Assembly: GCA_035550975.1 (NCBI GenBank)
Contig: DASZOC010000033.1
Location: 1-5,336 of the forward strand
Source of the DNA: DASZOC01 sp035550975
GTDB taxonomy: Bacteria > Actinomycetota > CADDZG01 > WHSQ01
Direction: 5' to 3'
DNA length: 5,336 nucleotides
The notes under the pieces are model-generated. The model saw only the letters and a program-made list of their open reading frames with translations, ran no database searches and was not told the DNA's origin. Positions within the stretch are counted from its first letter, which is position 1. Each line of letters starts with the position of its first letter. This document shows positions 1 to 4,340 of this stretch, one piece after another. A program made the translations under genes and the position numbers.

Positions 1-23
1 CCAGCCCGCCCCAAGCCATTCCG

Positions 24-41
24 GCCCTGGGGCTCCGCGCC
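24..41 (+). repeat. GC-rich intergenic element, copy 1 (potential hairpin)
   Basis: The 18 bases GCCCTGGGGCTCCGCGCC recur at 1335-1352 with a single mismatch (G to T at the seventh base). Both copies lie just outside genes. In this copy CTGGGG (27-32) can pair with CCCCAG (41-46) around an 8-base loop, so it may form a hairpin downstream of whatever gene lies to the left of the window. No T-run follows, so it is not a canonical intrinsic terminator. Short GGGGCTCCGC-type elements are common between genes in GC-rich genomes, so this may be one of a dispersed family. Confidence 0.4.
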
Positions 42-78
42 CCCAGCGCGTACCGGACCTCGTGCGACCATTGCGCCC

Positions 79-897
79 ATGCCCCCCGCGATCCAATGTT
101 CGACCGGCCCGTTCTGGGCCTACGAGCTCGACCACGCCCTGGACCTGATCGCCGAGGCCGGGTTCACCGACATCGAGCTGATGGTGACCCGCGACCGTCG
201 CACGCACGAGCCCGCCCTGCCCCTGCGGCTCGCGAGCGAAAGAGGGCTGAACATCGCCTCCGTCCACGGCCCCTTCCTCGCCATCACGAAGACGGTCTGG
301 GGGCCGGACCCGCTGGGCAAGATCCGCCGCGGCGTCGAGATGTGCCGGGAGGTCGGCGCGACGAACTACGTGGTTCACCCCCCGTTCCTGTGGGAGCGGG
401 CGTACGCCCGCTGGGTGGAAGAGGAGTGCGCCGCGGTCTCCGAGAGCAGCGGCGTGGCGGTCGCGGTCGAGACGATGTATCCGATGTGGGTCGCGGGGCG
501 GCGGATGCGGGCATACCGCTGGCTCGACCCGGCCGCCCTCGCGCGGGCGGCCCCCCTCGTCGCGATGGATACGAGCCACCTCACCGTCGCCCGCCACGAC
601 ATCCTCGACGCCTACCAGGTCCTCGCGCCGAAGCTCGTTCACATCCACCTGTCCCAGAACGCGGGCGACGGCCGCGACGGGCACTTGGAGCTGGAGCAAG
701 GCATACTTCCGCTGGACCGGTTCCTTGCGGAGGTGGGCCGATCCCGTTACGCAGGCGTCATCTCGTTGGAGCTTTCGCTGCGTCGCTACCTCGAGAGGCC
801 GAAGGAGCTGGTCAAGATGCTGAGGCGGTCGAAGGAGCTGGTCGAGGCCAAGGTGGCCCCCAGGCAGCGGAGGACGAAAGGGATGCCACGAACGTGA
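79..897 (+). CDS. Sugar phosphate isomerase/epimerase-like TIM-barrel protein
   Basis: This is a 272-residue protein of the xylose isomerase-like/AP endonuclease family 2 TIM-barrel superfamily. Metal-binding landmarks appear in family order: E33 in DIELM, H63 in SVHGPF, H100 in VVHPP, E131 in AVETM, D164 and H167 in MDTSH, H188/H190 in VHIHLS, H202, and E231 in SLELS. The length is normal for the family. Such proteins are usually cytosolic, divalent-metal-dependent isomerases or epimerases acting on sugars or polyols, but the substrate cannot be read from sequence, and an endonuclease IV-like role is less likely. The basic tail (residues 250-272, rich in K and R) lies beyond the barrel. ATG 79 is the first start codon visible in this frame. 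No clear Shine-Dalgarno precedes it and the frame stays open to base 1, so a start left of the window cannot be fully excluded. Its stop overlaps the next gene's start by 4 bases (GTGA), suggesting translational coupling. Confidence 0.88.
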   Translation: MPPAIQCSTGPFWAYELDHALDLIAEAGFTDIELMVTRDRRTHEPALPLRLASERGLNIASVHGPFLAITKTVWGPDPLGKIRRGVEMCREVGATNYVVHPPFLWERAYARWVEEECAAVSESSGVAVAVETMYPMWVAGRRMRAYRWLDPAALARAAPLVAMDTSHLTVARHDILDAYQVLAPKLVHIHLSQNAGDGRDGHLELEQGILPLDRFLAEVGRSRYAGVISLELSLRRYLERPKELVKMLRRSKELVEAKVAPRQRRTKGMPRT

Positions 898-1286
898 GCA
901 CCGCCCCGGTACGTGTGATGGTGGTCGACGACACCGACCACGTCCGCAACATGCTGGTCGACATGCTAGAGCTGGACGGGTTCGAGGTCGTGGGCGAGGC
1001 GGCGTCGGGCGAGGAAGCGGTCGACGGCGTGGGCGGCGCCAACCCCGACGTGATCGTGATGGACCTCAAGATGCCGGGGATGGACGGGCTGACGGCAGCT
1101 CGATCGATCCGCCAGAGCCGCACGAGCCAGGCGATCATCCTCTACACCGCCTACCTCGACCCGACCATCGAGGAGCAGGCGAAGGCCGCCGGCATCGCCC
1201 TGTGCATCGGCAAGGTGGAGGGCCTCAACCAGCTCGAACGCCACATCAACGAGCTGTGCCGCGACTTCGGCGCCACCGCCGGTTAG
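894..1286 (+). CDS. Single-domain CheY-like response regulator
   Basis: This 130-residue protein is a stand-alone receiver domain with no output domain. The acidic pair D12-D13 is in VMVVDD, the phosphoacceptor is D57 in VIVMDLKMPGMDG, the switch Thr is T85 in ILYTA, and the conserved Lys is K107 in CIGKVEG. All residues needed for Mg2+-dependent phosphorylation are present, so it should be an active phosphorelay receiver that acts by protein-protein contact in the cytosol. The kinase and target are not in the window. GTG 894 is chosen because the receiver fold begins a few codons later and AAAGGGA (877-883) sits 10 bases upstream. The gene overlaps the end of the isomerase-like gene by 4 bases, so the two are probably co-transcribed. 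The same frame is open upstream through the whole isomerase gene, but that stretch is Arg/Pro/Gly-rich and has no recognisable domain, so I treat it as non-coding in this frame. Confidence 0.93.
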   Translation: MSTAPVRVMVVDDTDHVRNMLVDMLELDGFEVVGEAASGEEAVDGVGGANPDVIVMDLKMPGMDGLTAARSIRQSRTSQAIILYTAYLDPTIEEQAKAAGIALCIGKVEGLNQLERHINELCRDFGATAG

Positions 1287-1334
1287 CCCCGCCTTTCAGC
1301 GCACCCCGCCACCGCGACCGTCGCCCCGCGTCCC

Positions 1335-1352
1335 GCCCTGTGGCTCCGCGCC
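1335..1352 (+). repeat. GC-rich intergenic element, copy 2
   Basis: This stretch matches 24-41 at 17 of 18 bases, and it lies in the 144-base spacer between the response regulator and the sulfite reductase. Here the flanks do not form the clean 6-bp stem seen in copy 1. It could be a remnant of a dispersed intergenic element or part of a weak transcription end for the left operon. The remainder of 1287-1360 is C-rich with no recognisable gene and no T-run terminator. Confidence 0.35.
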
Positions 1353-1368
1353 GGGTAGAGCGACTGGT

Positions 1369-1397
1369 TTGACTTCCTACTGTTTACCCTGTACAAA
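1369..1397 (+). promoter_or_regulatory. Predicted sigma70-type promoter of the sulfate reduction operon
   Basis: TTGACT (1369-1374, 5 of 6 matches to TTGACA) is separated by exactly 17 bases from TACAAA (1392-1397, 4 of 6 matches to TATAAT). The region is clearly more AT-rich than its surroundings. It would place the transcription start near 1403-1405, giving a leader of roughly 27 bases before the reductase ATG. The prediction is from sequence only. Confidence 0.65.
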
Positions 1398-1400
1398 AAG

Positions 1401-1422
1401 GACCTTCTCCCTCCGGAAGGTC
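1401..1422 (+). promoter_or_regulatory. Inverted repeat at start site and RBS (operator or leader hairpin)
   Basis: GACCTTC (1401-1407) and GAAGGTC (1416-1422) are perfect 7-base inverted repeats separated by 8 bases. The element overlaps the predicted transcription start of the reductase promoter. Its right arm includes the Shine-Dalgarno GGAAGG (1415-1420, 10 bases before ATG 1431). It could act as DNA, as an operator for a dimeric repressor, or as RNA, as a hairpin hiding the ribosome binding site. If transcription starts inside the left arm, the RNA form would be shortened, which favours the operator reading. It does not match the corynebacterial McbR or CysR sites as I remember them. Confidence 0.5.
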
Positions 1423-1430
1423 TGACAGCC

Positions 1431-3179
1431 ATGTGCGACACGTGCGGTTGCTACACGCCGACCCCCGCCAAACGCGGGCGGGTGGGCGAGGCGCAGTGGG
1501 CGCTCGGTTACCTGGAGCCTCAGAACGCGGCGGAGGTAGCGAAGAAAGAGGACGGCGGCCTCAACGTGCGCGCCCGGATCGAGTCCACCTACGCGTCCAA
1601 AGGTTTCGCTTCGATCTGGCCGTCGGATCTGCGCAACCGCTTCCGCTGGCACGGCCTCTACACGCAGCGGCCGGAGACCGACGGCTATTTCATGCTGCGC
1701 ATCCGCATCCCAGGGGGGCGCCTGACGGCGGAGCAGACGGCAACGATCGGCTCGATCTCGCGGCGCTACGGGCGCGACGTCGCCGACGTCACCGACCGCC
1801 AGAACGTCCAGCTGCACTGGATCCGCATCGAGGACGTGCCGCAGATATGGAGCGAGCTCGAGGCGGTAGGTCTGTCGACGACCGAAGCGTGCGGTGACAC
1901 GCCGCGCAACCTGCTCGGCTGCCCCCTTGCGGGAATCGACGCGACCGAGATCGTCGACGCGTCGGCGGTGCTCGACGAGGCGAACGCTGCCCTCATCGGT
2001 AACCCCGACTTCGCGAACCTGCCGCGCAAGTTCAAGATCTCCATCTCCGGCTGTGCGCACAACTGCGCCCAAGCCGAGATCAACGACATCGGCCTCGTCG
2101 GCGCCGAGCATCCCGACGGCACCCCCGGCTTCGACGTCTGGGTCGGCGGAGGCCTCAGCACGAACCCGATGTTTGCGAAACGCCTCAACGCCTTCGCCCG
2201 CCCCGATCAGGTCGTCGACGTCGTCGTGGGAATCACGACGGTCTTCCGCGAGTGGGGATACCGGCGAGCCCGCAACCGCGCTCGCATGAAGTTCCTGGTC
2301 CAGGACTGGGGGCCGACGAAGTTCAGGCACGTGCTCGAGGACACGATGGGGTTCGCGTTGATCGATCTCGATCCGCCCTCGATGAACGGCAGCTCACACC
2401 GCGAGCACGTCGGCGTCGGGGAACAGAAGGACGGCTCCAACTACGTGGGTTTCGCGCCCAAGGCCGGCCGGATCGCGGGGCACCAGTTGGAAGCGGTCGC
2501 GCGGCTGGCGGAGCGGTTCGGCAACGGACGCGTGCGCACGACGACGCAGCAGAAGATGGTCGTGTTGGACGTGCCGCCGGAGCGTACGGCAGAGCTGGTC
2601 GACGAGCTCGCGGCGCTCGACCTTCCGGTCGAGACCAGCACCTGGCGTCGCGGCACGATGGCGTGCACCGGGATCGAGTTCTGCAAGCTCGCGATCGTGG
2701 AGACGAAGGGCCGCGCCGTCGAGCTGTATCGCTACCTCGAGGAGAGGTTGCCGGGGATCTCGGAGGACATCCGCATCAACGTGAACGGCTGTCCCAACTC
2801 CTGCGCCCGGTTCCAGACCGCGGACATAGGCTTGATGGGCTGTGTCGTGACGGAGAAGATCCACGTCCCCGACCACGACGGCAATCAGGTCGAGCAACGA
2901 CGGAAGGTCGAGGCGTTTCTGGTCCACCTCGGCGGTCATCTGGGTGAGGGCCGCGCCCTCGGCAGGAAGGTCAAGGGAGTGAAGGTCCTGGCGTCAGAGC
3001 TCGGCCCCTACGTCGAGACGCTCGTCCGGCGGTACCGCAAGCTGCGTGCTGCCGACGACACGTTCGCGACGTTCATCGCGCGCCTGGACGAGGCCGAGTT
3101 CCACGCATTCGCGCGCAAGCCTCGGATCGCGATCCACCGCCCCGCGCCGGCGATCGTCGCGGAGCCGCGGGCGTCATGA
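1431..3179 (+). CDS. sirA: Ferredoxin-dependent sulfite (or nitrite) reductase, siroheme and [4Fe-4S]
   Basis: This 582-residue cytosolic enzyme carries out the six-electron reduction of sulfite to sulfide (or nitrite to ammonia) with ferredoxin as likely donor. It has the two-fold repeated reductase architecture: a ferredoxin-like half domain near residues 70-145, a first siroheme domain (150-300), then the second pair (325-390 and 405-540). The cluster and siroheme ligands are C412 and C418 (ACTGIEFCKL) and C454 and C458 (NGCPNSCAR). Y77 (GLYTQR) and C154 (TEACGDTPRN) correspond to the Tyr-Cys pair cross-linked near the siroheme in the M. tuberculosis enzyme, and the protein resembles that enzyme along its length from QWALG (residue 22). 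That pair and the neighbouring cysH favour sulfite as substrate. Two oddities: the N-terminus starts MCDTCGC, and the first half carries C208 and C212 (SGCAHNCAQ), where the mycobacterial and Streptomyces enzymes I recall lack these cysteines. ATG 1431 is supported by GGAAGG 10 bases upstream; GTG 1482 is a weaker alternative. Confidence 0.96.
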   Translation: MCDTCGCYTPTPAKRGRVGEAQWALGYLEPQNAAEVAKKEDGGLNVRARIESTYASKGFASIWPSDLRNRFRWHGLYTQRPETDGYFMLRIRIPGGRLTAEQTATIGSISRRYGRDVADVTDRQNVQLHWIRIEDVPQIWSELEAVGLSTTEACGDTPRNLLGCPLAGIDATEIVDASAVLDEANAALIGNPDFANLPRKFKISISGCAHNCAQAEINDIGLVGAEHPDGTPGFDVWVGGGLSTNPMFAKRLNAFARPDQVVDVVVGITTVFREWGYRRARNRARMKFLVQDWGPTKFRHVLEDTMGFALIDLDPPSMNGSSHREHVGVGEQKDGSNYVGFAPKAGRIAGHQLEAVARLAERFGNGRVRTTTQQKMVVLDVPPERTAELVDELAALDLPVETSTWRRGTMACTGIEFCKLAIVETKGRAVELYRYLEERLPGISEDIRINVNGCPNSCARFQTADIGLMGCVVTEKIHVPDHDGNQVEQRRKVEAFLVHLGGHLGEGRALGRKVKGVKVLASELGPYVETLVRRYRKLRAADDTFATFIARLDEAEFHAFARKPRIAIHRPAPAIVAEPRAS

Positions 3180-3925
3180 GCTTGGTCGAACGAGATTTCG
3201 TCTCACCCGACGAGCATTACGGCGACCTGTCGTCGGGCGGCCCGGGCACGATCCTCGAGTGGGCCGCGACGACGATCGACCGCCTGGCGATCGCGACGTC
3301 GTTCCAATCGTCGGGACTGGTGATCCTGCACATGATGCGCGAGATCAGGCCCGGCCTTCCGGTCCTCTTCCTCGATACGGGCTTCCATTTCGACGAGACG
3401 CTGGCATTCAAGGATCGCATCGCGCGGGCATGGGATCTCAACGTGGTCGTGCTGCAGGGCGAGCATGGCAGCGCGCGCCGTCAAGCAGAGATCCACGGTC
3501 CCGCCCTGTATCAACGGGACCCGGATAAGTGCTGCTTCATCAACAAGGTCGAGCCACTGCAACGGGCGTTGGCGGGCTTTGACGGCTGGATCTCGGGGCT
3601 GCGCCGCGATCAGTCACCATTGCGTGCGGCGACACCGATCGTCGAAGCACAGATGCTGCCCTCCGGCGACGAGGTCATGAAGATCCATCCCCTGGCGCAC
3701 TGGACGCGCGAGGACGTCGCGGCGTACGTGACCCAGCATGACATCCCGACCCACCCCCTGCTCGAACAGGGTTTCCGGTCGATCGGCTGTCAGCCGTGCA
3801 CCAGGGCGATCTCCGACGAGGAGGAAGAACGCGCGGGACGATGGGACGGCCGCGCCAAGACCGAGTGCGGCATCCATTCGTTCGGCACGGCCCACGGACC
3901 CCGGCAGTCGGAGGCCGAGCAATAA
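3176..3925 (+). CDS. cysH: Adenylylsulfate (APS) reductase, iron-sulfur CysH
   Basis: This 249-residue cytosolic enzyme reduces adenylylsulfate to sulfite and AMP with thioredoxin as donor. The ATP-pyrophosphatase-like fold shows TSFQSSG (41-47), LDTGFHFDET (66-75) and the substrate-binding stretch SGLRRDQSPLR (140-150). The [4Fe-4S] ligands C119-C120 (DKCCFINK) and C205-C208 (GCQPC) are all present, followed by ERAGRWDG and the catalytic C231 in ECGIH. Having all four cluster cysteines marks it as the APS-specific bacterial/plant-type enzyme, not the cluster-free PAPS reductase of E. coli. ATG 3176 overlaps the reductase stop (ATGA), with GGAG at 3161-3164, so translation is probably coupled. 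Its product, sulfite, is the substrate of the upstream gene's enzyme, so the pair performs the last two reductive steps to sulfide. Confidence 0.97.
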   Translation: MSLVERDFVSPDEHYGDLSSGGPGTILEWAATTIDRLAIATSFQSSGLVILHMMREIRPGLPVLFLDTGFHFDETLAFKDRIARAWDLNVVVLQGEHGSARRQAEIHGPALYQRDPDKCCFINKVEPLQRALAGFDGWISGLRRDQSPLRAATPIVEAQMLPSGDEVMKIHPLAHWTREDVAAYVTQHDIPTHPLLEQGFRSIGCQPCTRAISDEEEERAGRWDGRAKTECGIHSFGTAHGPRQSEAEQ

Positions 3926-4075
3926 GTGGCGTCGATGCGAGCGGTGCCGTTCTACTGCCCCTACTGCGCGGAGCAAACGATCGAGCCGGTCGACGACGAC
4001 GCCTACTACTGCTCCTCGTGCGACCGCCGCTTCACGGTCATGTTCAAGGGTTCGGGCGCGCCGGAACCCTTCTAA
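3926..4075 (+). CDS. Small zinc-ribbon protein downstream of cysH
   Basis: This 49-residue protein has a CX2C-X14-CX2C arrangement: C11 and C14 in FYCPYC, C29 and C32 in YYCSSC, followed by DRRFTVMF. This is a typical zinc ribbon, probably binding one Zn2+ in the cytosol. GTG 3926 directly follows the cysH TAA (3923-3925), and GGAGG (3910-3914) lies 11 bases upstream. An internal ATG at 3935 would give 46 residues but is 20 bases from that motif. Codon third positions are strongly G/C and the frame ends cleanly, which supports real coding. From memory, similar tiny CPYC proteins occur beside sulfite reductase and cysH in other actinobacteria, so it probably belongs to sulfate assimilation. 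Its role is unknown; metal or electron delivery, or a regulatory contact, are guesses. Confidence 0.83.
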   Translation: MASMRAVPFYCPYCAEQTIEPVDDDAYYCSSCDRRFTVMFKGSGAPEPF

Positions 4076-4085
4076 CATCTAGGAC

Positions 4086-4184
4086 ATGCGCCGGAACACC
4101 GTCATCGCTCTCGGTTTCTTGCTCGTTGCGATCGCGCTCGCTGGGATTCTCGGGGTGATGCGCATCTATCAGATGGCGGGTTGA
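4086..4184 (+). CDS. Possible small single-pass membrane peptide
   Basis: This 32-residue open frame begins MRRNTVIALG and has a hydrophobic stretch from about residue 6 to 24, followed by a short tail MRIYQMAG. The two N-terminal arginines would favour a cytoplasmic N-terminus by the positive-inside rule. It starts 10 bases after the zinc-ribbon gene stop, in the same direction. The translation signal is poor: AGGA (4081-4084) is only one base from ATG 4086, so initiation would depend on readthrough from the preceding gene. The clear membrane segment and operon position argue for a real gene; its tiny size and weak start argue against. I recognise no family and assign no function. Confidence 0.5.
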   Translation: MRRNTVIALGFLLVAIALAGILGVMRIYQMAG

Positions 4185-4250
4185 GTGGGTGGCCGCCCCG
4201 AGGTCGGCCTGGCGCGGAGGGTCCGAGACAAGGAAATTTCGAGAAAGAGC

Positions 4251-4279
4251 TTGACGTCCATCCGGCCCTCCAGTAGTAT
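4251..4279 (+). promoter_or_regulatory. Predicted sigma70-type promoter of the DUF222/HNH gene
   Basis: TTGACG (4251-4256, 5 of 6 matches to consensus) and TAGTAT (4274-4279, 4 of 6) are separated by 17 bases. They sit in a short AT-richer island between the sulfur operon and the endonuclease-like gene. The start site would fall near 4285-4288, inside the LexA-type box that begins at the next base, giving a leader of about 55 bases. Confidence 0.7.
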
Positions 4280-4293
4280 CGAACGTATGTTCG
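4280..4293. promoter_or_regulatory. LexA (SOS box) operator, CGAAC-N4-GTTCG
   Basis: CGAACGTATGTTCG has perfect CGAAC and GTTCG half-sites with the 4-base spacer used by actinobacterial and Bacillus LexA. Adding T4279 extends the left side to TCGAAC, so 11 of the 12 specified bases of the mycobacterial TCGAAC-N4-GTTCGA consensus match. It abuts the -10 hexamer and covers the predicted start site, the position expected for direct repression. Cleavage of LexA after DNA damage should release the promoter. As I recall, 13E12-repeat genes are among the LexA-linked genes of M. tuberculosis, which fits the downstream gene. Confidence 0.85.
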
Positions 4294-4326
4294 TATAGTT
4301 GGATATTCAGGCCCACCGCGCGGGCT

Positions 4327-4332
4327 GGAGGA
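4327..4332 (+). promoter_or_regulatory. Strong ribosome binding site that fixes a TTG start
   Basis: GGAGGA lies 8 bases before TTG 4341. It decides the start of the DUF222/HNH gene, because the frame has no ATG or GTG near its beginning; the first in-frame ATG is about 100 codons inside. The other in-frame TTG (4299, just after the TAG at 4296) has no Shine-Dalgarno. A short GCCC/GGGC pairing (4311-4314 with 4322-4325) precedes the site but is too small to interpret. Confidence 0.75.
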
Positions 4333-4340
4333 AGTCCATC

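Noticed and set aside
96..893. Open frame upstream of the response regulator that would make a 396-residue fusion protein
   Set aside because: The translation is Arg/Pro/Gly-rich with no domain and lies entirely within the isomerase-like gene; open alternative frames are common in GC-rich coding DNA. The receiver has its own GTG and RBS.
1381..1395. Partial dyad TGT...ACA within the sulfite reductase promoter as a regulator site
   Set aside because: Only the outer three bases and one inner pair are symmetric, which is expected by chance in this AT-richer stretch.
1398..1430. Leader ORF with cysteine codons before the sulfite reductase, as in mycobacterial attenuators
   Set aside because: There is no ATG, GTG or TTG between the predicted transcription start and the ATG at 1431, so no separate leader peptide can be supported.
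1377..2330. Long minus-strand open frame (317 codons) opposite the sulfite reductase
   Set aside because: It is antisense to a strongly supported gene, shows no recognisable domain, and mirrors the codon bias of the + strand.
4191..4209. GGCCG-N9-CGGCC hairpin after the small membrane ORF as an intrinsic terminator
   Set aside because: The stem is only 5 bp and no T-run follows. It could assist termination, but the evidence is too weak to annotate.
4299..4340. Alternative TTG start at 4299 for the DUF222 gene
   Set aside because: It lacks a Shine-Dalgarno and lies very close to the predicted transcription start; TTG 4341 has GGAGGA at 8 bases.
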